A DNA stretch of 64,000 nt from Pyrrhosoma nymphula (GCA_963573305.1 OY754336.1:16776699-16840698); one strand, 5' to 3'; positions 14,231 to 27,085 are shown, numbered from the stretch's first letter. The notes: a model not told the origin generated them from the letters alone. Numbers and translations: made by a program.

Positions 14231-15518
14231 TATACTATATATATTTTTGGCTTCGCTTCCACGGATGTTGCAGCTTAATTTTTTTCCCTCTCGTGTGCTC
14301 CCTTTTTTTTGACGTTCCTACTCTTTCCGACTTACTTCCGTTTTCTGTCGTGCATTTCATCAACCAGCCTCATCTTAAGAGAGTCTTCCCTCCTTCTCTC
14401 TCGCTTCTCCTGGGTCGTGTTTACTTTGGTCTTTCCGCGTCCTTCATACACACCATCCGTGACACCGCGTGACAAACTCTCTTTAACCCGCGGGCACGGA
14501 TCTCTTAAGGGTTTCCCGCCACACGACGGACATGAAAGGGTCGTCTCGCGTCTTCGGGCGCTCTTTATTCTTCGCATCTCAGTATCTGGTGAAATTTGAG
14601 GCGTCCATCTTGCTCCCTTAGCAAATCAGAGATATATATACCTGCCACTCGCGTTTTACCAGTCATTATTATTTCCATTTTGGTGTTTCGGAGTCAGCAT
14701 TCTAATAAGTAACAAACTCTTGGAATTATAGATATATGATCAGAGATATCTATCGTCAATCAGCAATGTCTCAATTAAAAAATTCGGAATTAGCTTCCAA
14801 ACTAGCTAACTTACCCGTCTATGCAACACAGTTGAAGCTTCTATAGATAGCCTCGATTGTCTAGCTTTCTAATTATCTAGCTACCACCCATCTAAATAAC
14901 TTACTTCATCTATTACTAACATTCGGAGAAAAAAGATAAAGTTGGCTCACACCAGTTATTTATTGCAGCTGACTTTGGTTGTCGTGACCATAATGTAGCC
15001 CATTCACTTCATAAACAATATTTCTTACACTCTGAAGTAATTATTCAGCAAACTGTTATCCGTCTTAGTATTTAATGATTATTTGACTTATCAACTGGAG
15101 TCTTTGTGATATTGTTCAATAAAACAGCTCATCGGTATATCGCAGTTCAAAGAAGTTCTTTAAAATACTTTGTTAAATCCGTATTGATATATTTGGCACC
15201 CTTTTTGAGTTCATTTCTGGGACGAGCTAAATCAGCGCATCACTCTTCGAGTCTTTCACATTATTCTGCGTTAATTTTATTTTATTTTTCATAACTGCCT
15301 TTAAATAATGTTTTAATATCCTCACTAAGCCATGCGTTTCGCGAAATTGAGTGCATCTCCGTATTCTTAGATATCAAATATACTTGCTGGTATTGTTGGA
15401 ACAAAATAAAGAACTACTCTATTGAGCTTTTTCATAGGTACGTAATTTAGGAAATCATTACAGAAAGTGGTAAAATAATTTAAGTTAAAGTATTGTATTA
15501 TCGACCTCTTCATGGAAT
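14231..15518. other. No feature seen
   Basis: AT-rich sequence after the CT-rich tract. Short open frames only, no tRNA-like boxes, no inverted repeat noticed. Confidence 0.55.
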
Positions 15519-15570
15519 GTAAGATTTGTATCTCGAGGATAGGTCAAAAGTTTACAAACTATAACTCCTT

Positions 15571-15612
15571 GCCAACGTTTCGGTGTATAATTGACCACAC
15601 CATCTTCAGGGC
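15571..15612 (-). ncRNA. Candidate hammerhead-like motif, mirror copy
   Basis: On the minus strand this repeats the right-arm motif: CTGAAGA, GGTGT, a longer ten-base loop, ACACC, GAAACGTTGGC. GCC before the core again matches GGC after it. The hairpin stem, GAAAC and the ACGT palindrome are unchanged between arms while the loop differs in length. Confidence 0.33.
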
Positions 15613-15749
15613 TACAATTTCCGGTACAATAACATTATTAATGAAGTAACATAAAAAATATCACAAGTTTCACCTTACAAATCAAAGTATCATACACGTC
15701 ATTACAATATACAAATAAGAATTACCTCGGATTCAGCCAGGAATATCCT

Positions 15750-15795
15750 GCAGCCCTGAAGATGGTGTCAATTATACACCGAAACGTTGGCATGG
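15750..15795 (+). ncRNA. Candidate minimal hammerhead-like motif
   Basis: The order is CTGAAGA, one extra T, hairpin GGTGT-loop-ACACC, GAA, the palindrome ACGT, then T and GGC. In hammerhead terms CUGANGA and GAA are the catalytic strands, ACGU would be a stem III that can only form between two molecules, and GCC before the core pairs with GGC after it (3-bp stem I). Small dimeric variants of this type are known from Penelope-like elements. Against it: the extra T after the core and the short stem I. Cleavage is not shown. Confidence 0.35.
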
Positions 15796-15847
15796 ACTTA
15801 CAGTTTTTAAATTTTATGTTGACCTATCCTCGAGATATAAATCTTAC

Positions 15848-17226
15848 ATAAAATAATTTACGCAAGATCTCATGTTACGTAAGTTACTTTTTCATTTAAC
15901 TCCTTAACTCTTTTCATTTAATTTGTTTCCTTTTCTTTGTTTATCCGTGGCAAAATATTTGTTGATAAGTATATTCATTTAGGTAATCCATTAGAGAGAA
16001 ATTACTTTTCATTTCTTTTCCATACATTATTTAGGAAATCTTTTGCGTGGTTGTACTCATCACTCGGTCTTTAGAATATCCGCCTGTTTAGGTCGCCCTC
16101 TGCGAAGGTTTCACAGCGTTGACGATGGTACCGTTAAGGGCGTGTTTATGCTTGCTTTTCTTCTCGCGAGTAAAGAACGTGACTGCGTTCTCCGATAGTC
16201 CGCATGGAAGGGGCAAAACCTGGCAGCCGCCAATGGCGCATTGCTTCGCGTAGCTCCACTCCTCCGATTTCGGTCGGGATCATCACAATTCGCACTCCGT
16301 CCGAGAAAACTTCGAATTGCGATTGATATACTAGAAAAATAACCCTCTATAGGCGAAAATCATGTACTTAGTAAACATTCTTGCCAATTAATCTCATGAT
16401 ATGATGCCCACATGCAACATTTAAATTTGCACATACTCTCTACTAATCTTTTATTTTAAAACATCGAAAATGTTGTTAGACTTAAGATAGCTGTTGTTAA
16501 AAATTGGTAACACAATTAAATCATATTTTTTCTTACTGTAAAACTTTGAATTAATTATCCGAGGTTTATGTTAATCAGCCATGTCTGTGCGTTTAGAACA
16601 AATTCTTCATGTGTTGCAGATCAACCAGATTTGTGCACTTCTGATATTCATTCAAATAAAAGTAAAACAGATTGATGAAAATGTTGTATGAAAAATATCT
16701 GTTAAACTTCTAGAAATACTTTGAAGTGATTACTAAAACAGTCCAATCAATTTCAATTTCATCACAGTTCATTTTCTAATTTCATTCGAATTTTAGGATG
16801 CGAATAATAATATTCTTTTTCTTTTATTTCACCCAATTATATCATAAGCTCTCAGTATTAGCTATAAGAAGGATCTTAGACTTATTTCTGAAGTTAACTT
16901 AAATATACTTGAATGATTAGGTGAGGAAATAAACTGAATTGCATGTTCAGACAATCTCACGCGAAAGAGTTGTGGTCAAGTTTGAAGTGGAATAAGTTAA
17001 CGATCTTCTCGCTGCCAATACGCGTCTGTTTCTTATTCCCTGGTGATTGATTTGCGACCCGCTGTTGGTCGCCCAACGATTCGTACGCCGTAACGCGGAA
17101 CGCAAGCATGACCGCCCATGCCGATTCTCCGAGCTCTCAATCAAGCGAGGTAAGCTGAGCTGAGGTCTGGGTGAGCGAGAGTTGTGAAGAGGAGGAGTGG
17201 GTTGCAGTGGAAGCGATGCAAATGGT
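15848..17226. other. No feature seen
   Basis: Mostly AT-rich sequence. A small GC-richer patch near 16070-16300 and a minus-strand frame at 16947-17273 show no recognisable domain. Confidence 0.5.
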
Positions 17227-17645
17227 TTAAGGTAGCTTGAGGGAAATATTTCCCTAGTCATAATGAAGGCCATATTCGAATTTTACATTTTAATTTCAGC
17301 GTCTGTCAGAAGTGTGAAGTAAATATTGTGATGTTATTGGTGCTAAATTATGTATGGTCGAATCTGTGAACATAACTGCGACGAGTAAAAGATTAATTAA
17401 AAAAAAAAGTTGAAAAAACATTTTGGTGGGGTTCTAAATTCCAAATATTTTCAATATTCTCCCTCTGGAGCGCACAACCGTAACCTATCCCACGTAAAAC
17501 AGCTTGTATTGTATGGCTAATGGCTCGAAAAGTAGTTCGGCAATGGGATAATATATTGGTATCATCGGAAAGATGAGAGTTGTGTATAATTAAGTAAATT
17601 TCATCAAATTCTAGGTGAAGTAATTTTTCGCTCGAACTACCTCAA
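17227..17645. mobile_element. TTAA-flanked MITE, copy 1 (shortened)
   Basis: Starts TTAAGGTAGCTTGAG and ends CTCGAACTACCTCAA, inverted ends shared with five other elements in the window. Internal landmarks of the family are present: CCCTAGTCATAATG near the left end and CTCCCTCTGGAGCGCACAAC near 17460. At 419 bp it is shorter than the roughly 560-bp full copies, with the middle missing. A TTAA target is typical of piggyBac-type elements, so a non-autonomous piggyBac-like origin is possible. No transposase is present. Confidence 0.8.
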
Positions 17646-18329
17646 GGGAGGGGCGGGTCGGATTCTCACCAAAGGTTACTCAGTGACACCGCGTTCGTGT
17701 GCGAGCGTTTCTATTGCAGTCAAAAGCGTTCCCTTCCCTCCTCCCTCTAGACAGTCGACGTCACAGCCGTGACTCCTTTTGAAACCCCGCCTCCCACTCT
17801 TCCTCGTCTCGACGGCGCAATCATAAATCAATTTCCATAATTGGTCGCTCGTTTCCCGTCCCGTTCCCCCAGTCCCTCCTGGTCCATCCATCCTCTCTGG
17901 AGTTCACCGCAATACCACCGCGGCGTTCGACAGTCGTCATCTCCTCCTGCGTGCAGATCGCGCCTGGACACAGCTTGCTCCCCATTCTCGACGTCGGCAT
18001 CCTAGTACTCCAGCCTCCCGGTCATCTCATCTCATTGTCTTGGCCCTCCAGTGTCTTATCTCGTGAAAGCCTGAGGCCCACCTCCCATCATCATATTTCT
18101 TGTTTTGCTAGCTCTCCTCCCTCTTCCACATCGCAATTAAGTATCCAGTATCATGTTTGAATATTACCAGATAAAAGCATTTCCTGAATTGTAAACCGAA
18201 CCATGGACTTTGGACTTTTCGAGGTGTTTCCCATAAAACCACACTATTCAGGACCCTGACCCTGATCCAAGGCAATGTGTGAACGATCTGGGATATCTAG
18301 ATGTAGAGAGATCAGTCTGTGAAACAAGC
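17646..18329. other. GC-richer stretch, no supported gene
   Basis: 17650-18050 is GC- and CpG-richer than its surroundings and could be a promoter or untranslated region. I see no start codon context, splice pair or domain that would support an exon. Confidence 0.45.
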
Positions 18330-18420
18330 ACTCATTAGGCGAAGTCGTACTTCAAAGAATCCACAGTCCATGGTTCGATTCTCGGCCCGAGAAACCTTTC
18401 TCTTATTTTGCCTTTTTTAA
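18330..18420 (+). mobile_element. tRNA-derived SINE fragment
   Basis: CATGGTTCGATTCTCGG is a good Pol III B box, followed by CCGAGAAACC and a T-rich stretch. The upstream part is too diverged for a clear A box, so this is a decayed SINE head, not a tRNA gene. Confidence 0.4.
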
Positions 18421-20029
18421 TTCTCAACGCATTCTTTGGTATTAATCAAGGTGAAATAAAAAATCATACATTATCATCTTGTATTTTTTTAAACTGGTCG
18501 TGAAAAAGTTGAAGATTTAGTATTATTCTTAAAACATTTTAACGAAGTGTGAAATATGTCGTTAATTATATTTCCCCTTCAGAAGGGATTACTTTACCGT
18601 CTTATGTTCACTATTTTCTAACGATTGAACGATGAAATCTGAGAAAAAAAATTGTGAGAAATATCTTCACAGATTGTAAATTTTTCTGCTTTACCGATTT
18701 TGACAATTTTTACTGTTATTCATTCATTTGATTGAGTTCTTTATTTTCCTTTGCTTACGCCATTAAAAATATAATATTTTTCATCTCCTTCAGTGCATAA
18801 CCGTATTCTCACAATTTCTCATTCTATATTCTACCTAGTATCTTATACCTCTTGTCTATGTTTGTACAATTCCCATGCACCTCTAGTTTTGTCGCTTATA
18901 TTTCTCATACTCATCCGTCATATTCTGCTAACTTAAAGGCCACCGATTTAATCCTACCCTTTTGACTATTCCTTTTCCACCTTCATAAGTTATTTTATTT
19001 TTTGACACGAATATTTGCCTTCTCTTCAATATGGAATGATTATGCTTATAAGAGCCCCAACAAGTCGTCCGTAATATCTGCTTGTGGGATAGTGGGCAGT
19101 ATAAGCCGTGTATCGATGGTTTTACACTGTATCTGCAGCAGTGGTGCCTCACCTGGAACCGAAGCTTAGATTTTATAATCCAACTCATGGCAATGTGGGA
19201 TTATTTTTCTCTATGAAGGATATAATTTATCCTTGCCTAATTTTATTAGTTTTTTGCCGATATTCACATTTCTTTCCAGCCTCTTTTTTGCCATCCCATC
19301 AGTCTCCCCTGTTGGTGATATATTTAGTCATCCATCTCTCAGACATTCTAATTTCTCCCCCTCTGCTGCCTCCCCACTCTGCTGAGACCTTTTCCGTTAC
19401 AACCCGTCCAGCGACCGATCCGCATGAGCCCTTGATTATCGCAGAACGCCTTCCTCTTCCACCCGAACACTCGGGACTCCCGACTCGGACCGCTCTCAAG
19501 TGCGGTCAGACGCTGCCGTTGTGCCGCGCTGCCTCGATATCCCGCGCCGTGCGACCATTCGCTGATTTCCAGGGTCAGACCCTTTGGCTGCCGCCGCCGG
19601 GTGAATAATATACATCCGGGAAGACGGAGAGGACGTCGCGGTCCTCCGTCTTAACAGTTTCTCTCTTTCCTCCCACTCCAGCCACGAACTTCTCGGCTGC
19701 TGCTGTTGCCTCCCTTGAGAAGTCTTCTCCTTGCCCTTGGTACAGCGCGGCATTGCGCCGTATCGACTGCCATTTACAATACTCATAAAAAAATGTATTG
19801 CGTTGCCGAGGTCTCGGGATACTGATGTGTGGTCCTGCGACAGCACGCGATATAATTTCCGACCACAAGATACCCTGTTCTTTGCGATAAAAAAAGTTCA
19901 TATCGAGATGTGATTTAAAAATTCTAATATAGCTCAGGCCAGTGGCTAGCTTTTCCTCTTCCTATCCTTGTTGGTTAGTTGTATCATAACTCTAAAACTC
20001 AGTGCGCTAGCTGATGGCTAAAACTTGAA
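18421..20029. other. No supported gene
   Basis: AT-rich to about 19280, then GC-richer at 19350-19760 with overlapping open frames (up to 166 codons, plus) that match no family I recognise. The patch may be a CpG-bearing regulatory or exon-adjacent island. Confidence 0.45.
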
Positions 20030-20190
20030 GTGGCTCGATTGGTATGGCAAGCTTCGTGAGGGCCACAAACCGTCCACAAACTCAAAGTATAATCGGACGC
20101 GTCCAGACGCCTGGTTATAGTCGAAGAACTCAATGCAAATTTTGGGGACCTGAGTTTGAATCCGGATTCTATCTCATGTTATTTTAATTC
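20030..20190 (+). mobile_element. tRNA-derived SINE fragment
   Basis: GACCTGAGTTTGAATCCGG near 20150 has a B-box core (GTTTGAATCC), followed by T-rich sequence as in tRNA SINE junctions. The A-box half is weak. Likely an old SINE copy. Confidence 0.35.
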
Positions 20191-23100
20191 TGAATCATGC
20201 ACAAGCCACGGTAACTAATTTAAATATTGGCTAAAAGATATTCATATCCAAATAAATGCGCCTTGTTAGCATCCATGGAGGTTTAGTGGATTATTAGGAT
20301 GTCTTGATGGATCACCCTTGGTGAGAATTGCTTTCTTTCCTGAGTTATCTTTTTTAGAAATTGAAAAGTTCTCACATAAATGACACAATGCCATTTAGAG
20401 CCTATTTTCACCGTTACAAAATTTGTATAATACGTCAGAGGCTGGATATAACAGCATGTTCATGAAGCGAAATAATTAATTTTTCAACGAGATCTAATGA
20501 GGTGTAACATTGAAGCCTTGAAAAGGTGAAATTAGAAAAGTTTTGCGTGAAAGTCATTTTGCCTTAATACTATTTTGCTTGACATTGTTCTTCAATATCT
20601 CTTGGTATAAATTCGTTCTTGTAGAAAATCAAAAATTAAAATATGCTGGCATGAAAATATATGTTGAATACCTCCCTTTTGGAAACCATCGTCTCATCAT
20701 TATGTTAGCCATTTCATTATACCAAAGACCCTCTTCTTTAAATCCAGTAAGTTAAATATTCGTGCACTTACTGCATCAAGACTTCCTTCATTACGTACCT
20801 ACCTTTTGCTGTGGAATTCCCTTTTTCGTATATCATTTATAATTAGTTTGTGAGAGAGGAAATCGCTGTTGATTGCCGTTTGGATGGATATGGTTTTTGG
20901 TAACGTGAAAATGTATTGAATTGCCAATAAATTCGCGGGTACTCAAAACAAATGTGTCACTTAATATTCTCGAGATGAAATGCAGTATGATGAAAGCAGT
21001 GAACCAGCTGAACGTCTTGTAATTTTTTTCAATTTCAATTTTTGCATAGTCCAGTAAAACACTGTACTTCAGAGAGCCCTTTTCCATTCCAGTGAAACTT
21101 TCCTGCTAATTTGTTTCGACCTAGATAGACAGACAACCCTCCTTCCTCGGATATTGTTTACTTGCTCATGTTGAATAAAAAATTCTGGTTGATTGGTCCA
21201 CTGCGTCCTAACACTTTTGAATCCTCAATGATATTTTTCCACCATCTCAAGCCGGTTTTGTTAAAACGAATTCCCCCAGCATGATTTCCTCACCAATCTA
21301 ATCATATTAATCCGCATTTAATTAAACATGGAAAATTCCGAGACTTACGATCCGATCCGTTTACATTTATGCGAGCACATGAGTGGATGGATGAAATAAA
21401 AGTCGAGTAAGGAGATCACATCTCTGAGAGAGGGGAGGGAATGAAGAAGAAGAAGAAAATAAAAAAAAACTAAGTCGCTCTTTCCACTCACACAATCAAC
21501 CACCCCGAGCTTTTCAGACAAACAACTGAAAGCCGCTTTCCATTCCATTGGATTGGAAAGCACACACGCCCATGCCGTAAGATTAGAACTCCTCCGGCGC
21601 TACTTTCTAAAATTAACATCCGCAAAGGATTTATCTCTTGTTTTTTTTATCATCATCGTCATCATCCTTTTCGTCCGGGTGAGATTTTGGCTTGTCTGTT
21701 TGTCTCCCACGCGTGAGTGCGTGGATCCTCGTCCTCGTGTGTGTTTTTCGTATGCAGTTCGTCAGGGCGGCTTCCTCGTCCCCTTCCCTCTACCCTCGTC
21801 GCCATTGGAGACCCGCACCCCCTGTTGTATGCACTACGTACGTCTACCCGCCCAGCGTGCGAAAAAAGGAACACTTCACTTCCACAGTGGGTGGGTCGTA
21901 ATGCGCTTCTCTTCCTGCCCCTTGGTGTGCCGCGACTTTCCCCGCCCCTGATCACCCTCATTCCACTTCCTCTTCTCAAATCCCAAACTCCCTGTCGTAT
22001 GAATACATTAAGAAGGTGTGGGTAGAGAGGGGACCACTATTGAATCACGACGCTTACACGCATCGCTGAGGTTACTAGAAATATTCCCGTCTCATGAGTT
22101 TCAGGTCTACAAGATGGATATCAATGAACTCCCACACTACATCTGTCTACATCTGGCGAAATAGACTAACAGTAAGAAAGATACACAGTCAAACAGATTA
22201 GCTTAAGAATTCTTTCTTACCTCACGCCATTCAGGACCACAACTAAAGTCAGTGGAGAGACTAAATTGACCAAGATATACCTCATCAATCATCTCTCTCC
22301 TCCCTCAATTACTTTTCTCTAAATCTTTCTTTTTGTACGGCTGTCCTCCTTACAATTTAAGTATAATTCCTCAGATTTATATTAAAGTATGACTCGGAGT
22401 TTCACCTCGTCGTAGCGTCATCAAGTACGGAGATTTAACTTTTGCAATCGCTTTACTTAATGAAGGGAATAGGGGTTAAGGGAGAGTGGGGGGAGAAAAA
22501 GGGTACAGGCGGGAAAATCGCCAGAAGAAGAAGATAAGGAGGTGAATAGGTCGCGGTCGGAGGAAGGCGTGGTGTGAATTGGCTGTAGTGTCCTGTGGGA
22601 TGGGTGGGGGAAGTCTGGGAGCCTCACAGGAAGAAGGCTGGTCTCCTAGCACCCCCTGCCGCACGCCCTTGTGGTAGCGGTGGAATAAAGTGTTGTCGGA
22701 GCGAAACGGCTGCAGCCGCAACTGTTTCGGTCAGACAACAGTTTCTAACAACTGTTGCAAACAACAGGTTAGCTTCGTGATGGTGCCGCAGCCACGACGT
22801 TGCGCTCTGTGCTGTGCAGCGGAAACTAATAGCTGAGGCTGACTGTTTCATCTTCTACATATTCTGTTCCTGTTGCACCACACGTGTGGCTGCGTTGCGG
22901 TTATAAGATACAGTTTGATGGATTTGAGTCTATTGCAGGCGGTTGCCGGTTTATTCAGCCATTACATGTTCACCCGTCGCTACGGATAGAATTAGAACTG
23001 CAAAGTATCTTTCATGAACCCAAATGAAAATGTTACTTTATTAAAGCAAAAGATTTATTATTACATAGAATACAGAACTACCAGCCATGTTCTAACACCG

Positions 23101-23698
23101 CCAATCGATCGCCTGTTGTTTGGTGTGCCTGTTGTCCGCAATAGGGTGTTTCGCGGAATTGTTTCGTTTTGAAACTGTTTCGATTGCGAGATAGTTGCAA
23201 CGAAACTGTTGTGATCTTTTATTGCCACCACTACATTGTGGTGGCTCTTGGGGGTCAGCACGTAGGAGTGTGAATGTGACTCCTTCTCCTTTGCATTCCC
23301 TCTCATCGCTTCTCCATGATTTCCATCACACGCTCCGACAAGACCACCCTTCACACTGGAAAGAGATTGCTTTCTTCTTCCGCTCTACTCTCCGAGGGAG
23401 GCAAATGGATCGGCCCCGCCCATCTTCCCTCCCGCTTCTCCCCCTCTCCTCATAACTCCGTCTAACTCTCATCCCGTCGTGGTGCTTGAGCCAATGCAGA
23501 AAATGACTCCCTCCTCCTCCTCCTCCTTCTCTCATCTCCCGTTCTCGCTCTCTCCCACACTCAAAGGGGATCGAACACTAACCGTTATGTTTCCCGCGAT
23601 GGGTGAAACGCCTCCGTCTCCTCTCACGAATTACAACCGCGAACGCTTCCCTCGTCTAAATGTTTCATCAAGGCGCCCCTTCCCCCTTTAATCCCTAT
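20191..23698. other. No supported gene; GC-richer islands
   Basis: 20191-21540 is AT-rich. 21680-21960, 22480-22860 and 23270-23660 are GC-richer with CpG and open frames in several phases, none recognisable. Between 22732 and 23215 related pieces such as CAACAGTTTC occur in opposite orientation (22737 area and the complement near 23205), possibly the ends of a degraded inverted-repeat element. Confidence 0.45.
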
Positions 23699-23716
23699 AC
23701 ATATATATATATATAT
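23699..23716. repeat. (AT)n microsatellite
   Basis: About nine AT units. Confidence 0.9.
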
Positions 23717-24024
23717 CCGTTCGTTGCGTTCTCGAGAAAGGGCCCGGGAGGGGGGGCGGAGTCGCGGGGGGCGGAGAACGGAAGGTGGGATGAGCGGATA
23801 AGCGGGCGACCGTCCGCAATCCGATTATGCGCCTTCTCTGTGTCGCGAAAGATTGAATCGCGCGGCGAGGCACTCATTCCACTCTCCTCCCTCAATCCGT
23901 CTCCCATCGCGCGCCTCTCTTAAGGTGGCTACGGAGCGGAAACCGTGAATCATTTTAGTGCAAGTTTTCAAGTAAGTCGAAAAAACATTCTTGGACCACA
24001 CTTCACTTAAGAACATCTGCTTAT

Positions 24025-24028
<4 letters not shown>

Positions 24029-24092
<64 letters not shown>
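24029..24092. repeat. (AT)32 microsatellite
   Basis: Uninterrupted AT dinucleotides. It sits between a TTAAGGTGGCTACGG sequence at about 23921, which looks like one end of a TTAA-type element with no partner, and the LINE 3' fragment that follows. Confidence 0.97.
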
Positions 24093-24096
<4 letters not shown>

Positions 24097-24104
24097 CAGA
24101 AATC

Positions 24105-24560
24105 CATCACCATTGTAGGATCGTATATCTGGAACAAGCTACTTAAAAATATCAAAGACATTCAGGAGAGGAGACTAAGATATCTTTGAACATATTCAGG
24201 AGTAAGCTTTACACACTCCTAAAAGATAAATGTCTTTCTTTGTAATACTTTGATTGATATATCCCCTGTTATTGTCACATACTGCCAAATGATGACTCTG
24301 GATCACGTGCTATCTATTTTATTGTCTTTAATTTCATGTAATCACTATTGTTTTCTACTGTGTTTTTCCTGCTGACCTAATTATAGCAGTGCTCCAAACA
24401 AAATGTTTTATTGTAACCAATGTCTTTGTAAATGTCTCCTTGACCTTTTATTTTTTGTAGTATGATTAAAATCTACTGTGAGCTCTATTATAACATTTCT
24501 ATTTGCTATGTTCACAGTGGATGTAATTCCATGAACGATAATTAACGCTATTAATATTAT
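24105..24560 (+). mobile_element. LINE 3' end (ORF tail plus 3' UTR)
   Basis: The frame from about 24111 reads TIVGSYIWNKLLKNIKDIQER, which resembles the C-terminal region of LINE polyproteins where an IWNKLP-type motif precedes the last helix. A frameshift near 24175 continues it as SLNIFRSKLYTLLKDK. The rest is AT-rich 3' UTR-like DNA ending in ATT-type simple repeats near 24555, as expected for a LINE tail. Plus strand, heavily 5'-truncated. Confidence 0.6.
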
Positions 24561-24636
24561 TATTATACGGTGGAAATCACAATTCATTCAATGCAAATGT
24601 AAATGATGCAAAAATTAAATTTTCAACTTTCCGACA

Positions 24637-25203
24637 AGATATTTCGAGCGAAATGTCACTTCACCTAGTATTTGATGAATTTGAACTTATTTTAAAGAAA
24701 AAACGATCGTCTTTCCAATGATTTCAATTTATTAACACCTTGCCGGACTACTTTTTGAGTAATTTTCCTAAAAATAGAAGCTTTTGTGCGTGGGGTATAT
24801 TACGACTGCGCGCTCCAAAGGGAGAATATTGAAAATATTAGGAATTTATAACTACTAGATTTCGTCAAAAAGCTAAAGGTTTGTATTTTTTATGTTTTCT
24901 CAACTATTCATAAAGTGTAATCAATTACTTAATGCAGTGATTGTTACAGAATTGCAAAAAAATCATCTTTTGTGAAGGGCCTTTCACCGTACTGCGTGAA
25001 GTTTCAAGCGTACATTAGTCAAGTTAAAGACTAAAGTAGATATATTTATTTAATTACTGAGAATTTTTGTCATATGTAACTAATTTTGCGCCATTAATAT
25101 TGCAACATTTATTTTACACTTCTTACAGTCGCTGAGAAATAAATAAAATCCGAATATATTGTCTCCATTATGACTAGGGAAATATCTCGCTCTAACTTCC
25201 TTG
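24637..25203. mobile_element. TTAA-type MITE, copy 2
   Basis: Same family as 17227-17645, opposite orientation. It begins with diverged TTTCGAGCGAAATGTCACTT and ends ACTAGGGAAATATCTCGCTC, with the landmarks CGCTCCAAAGGGAGAATATT and the TTTATTTAATTACTGAG block. The outer TTAA is eroded on both sides, so this is one of the older copies. Confidence 0.75.
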
Positions 25204-26937
25204 ATTAAAGCATTTATATGACGTGAGATTTTGGCGCAGAATTAGATATTTAAGCGAAATTTATGTTTTAATACTCTTTTTTACTCGGCGTGATGCCATG
25301 ATGATTTTTGGCAACCAACATAATAATACGAAACGTATTATTTTTCGTTTAGGAGAAAATCTGTCTGTATCTAATCGAATTATCACGAAGTAATTGTCGT
25401 GTACGATACGGCTACGTGTTAAAATAACATTGTATTGCCAAGATCCCAAATTGGTAATATGCAATTTTTTCACTTTTAAATAGGTAAAGATATTACTATT
25501 GAGAACACGTATGCAAAGTTTCACACAAATCTGTACCGAAATGAAATTGCGCATTAAGATTGGCTCTCCGCGGTGGCTGAACCTTATGTGTCCTCTTATT
25601 AAATATAGTGAGCGGATTGAAGAACGATTTCACTGTGGTTATTTTAAAATTGCATCAAGAGCTGCCATTTAAATGTGAACATCTCGTTCATTGTTCGTAT
25701 TCCATCCCGATTTGTATCAATTCACCTCCTTGAATGGGAATTCATGGCGACAGCATTTGGGCCTTTTTTATTTATTTTTTGAAACTAATAGGTCGGTGAA
25801 TACGTCTGCGAAGATGTCTAAGTTACAACGACTTGGTGGAAGAAGAATACGAGGTTATGTAAAGCACTTTCATTGCCCGTTGAATAGACGCATGACTAGA
25901 GCAGGTAGAGTTTAAATGAAGAATGGTCAGATGCCGTGGTTGGGTTGGGAAAAATGATGTGATGAGGGGACGTTCATTGGCTGCATCTTTACGGCATATG
26001 CTTATTGTTCATATTTTTCACTTTCATGATAGAGATAGTGTTAACCCACTGGGACTTCGTTTAGATCCATAAAGATGATGAATACTTTTTAAAATTATAA
26101 TTATAAATAATAGATTTAGCTATTGCCAGAACCTATTTTGGTGTATTATACGTTACTCCGTGTTGTACCATCAGTATCTTTTTTCAGCGTCTGCGTAAAA
26201 AGCTGCATTGTTAGGTTAATTTTTGTTTTTATTGAGGACAAACACTTAAGTATTATCAACTTTTGTTTTATTCGTGATGGAACACAATGAGCTGTTCTAT
26301 GATTCATACTGTAATGTATTGTGGGACAAATATGTGAGTAGGCAGCCTTTGAACGTAAATTATCGATGGTCAGGACATTTTATGCTCGTTGATTATTATC
26401 CATGACCTTGCGAAGCGGCGATGTAGCTGCCGCGGAGTAAATTTAACTTGAATGAATAATTGAATTCGGTCGACTGAGCACACGTTGGTTGGCGCTCAAA
26501 CGAAACCCTAGCGCCCACCCCTTGACACCCCTTGAGACCCCCCTGACACCCCTCGAGCCCCCCCTCGCCTCACGCGACCGAACCACGTAATTGGCGGAAG
26601 AGAATCCTCTCTGTACACCACGCCCATCTTCTCCTTCCTCCTCGCCTCTCCATCCACTCAAAACTTAAGCCCATTCATTAAAAACCATCGAAAAAATATG
26701 TAAAGTCAGCTCTCATTAAAATATATCAAAACATTGTAACTATTTCCGAGTCGTGAAGAAAAAATATATTCTCCGCTCATCTCTGGCCTAAGCAATTTGC
26801 TCACGTGACATGTTCCCGGGGGACACACACATACTCAGACATAAGCAAAACATGTAGGTACACACGTTTGCCAACGCGCACGTTTCTGAATCCGTTCTCT
26901 CGGTAATGACCACCTTCGCCTGCCCTGCGTTCGGTTC
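25204..26937. other. No supported gene
   Basis: AT-rich to 26400, then a GC-richer patch (26470-26650) with repeated GACACCCCT-like units that open a frame on the minus strand. No recognisable product. Confidence 0.5.
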
Positions 26938-27048
26938 CCCCCCCCCTTCTGAATCTTCCCCCCCGACCCCCCCCCCCTTTAGTAGGTAAACGAGCGGGCG
27001 TGCTTTAATTCTTGCCCCGGTAACGTGGTGTGTGTGTGTGTGTGTGTG
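26938..27048 (+). repeat. Poly-C runs and (GT)n
   Basis: C runs at about 26938-26946 and 26959-26978, then (GT)10 at 27028-27048. The stretch is CpG-bearing and lies just upstream of the small reading frame at 27086. Confidence 0.85.
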
Positions 27049-27085
27049 AGTGTGGTTTTAATCGGGCGCTGCGCGTTTTGACACA

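Larger units (their letters stand above)
15519..15847. mobile_element. Inverted-repeat element with paired hammerhead-like cores
   Basis: Two arms of about 90 bp run from GTAAGATTTGTATCTCGAGG at the left to its near-complement ending CTCGAGATATAAATCTTAC at the right, around an AT-rich centre (15612-15750). Each arm carries the same motif, head-to-head. The right-arm copy reads CTGAAGA at 15756-15762, hairpin GGTGT/ACACC, then GAAACGTTGG from 15781. The left-arm copy is its mirror at 15571-15610. No coding sequence is present, so the element is non-autonomous. The arrangement resembles a foldback of two Penelope-type repeat ends. A plain MITE is the alternative. Confidence 0.7.

Noticed and set aside
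13246..14472. 408-codon plus-strand open frame, longest in the window
   Set aside because: It spans GA- and CT-rich simple sequence and an AT microsatellite. The translation is Pro/Ser/Leu low-complexity with a Tyr-Ile repeat, and several other phases are open too.
22732..23215. Inverted-repeat element with CAACAGTTTC ends
   Set aside because: Similarity between the two sides is patchy and could be chance in a repetitive CAACAG-rich sequence.
23921..24028. Another TTAA element starting TTAAGGTGGCTACGG
   Set aside because: Only one end is visible and no inverted partner was found, so it is not annotated as an element.
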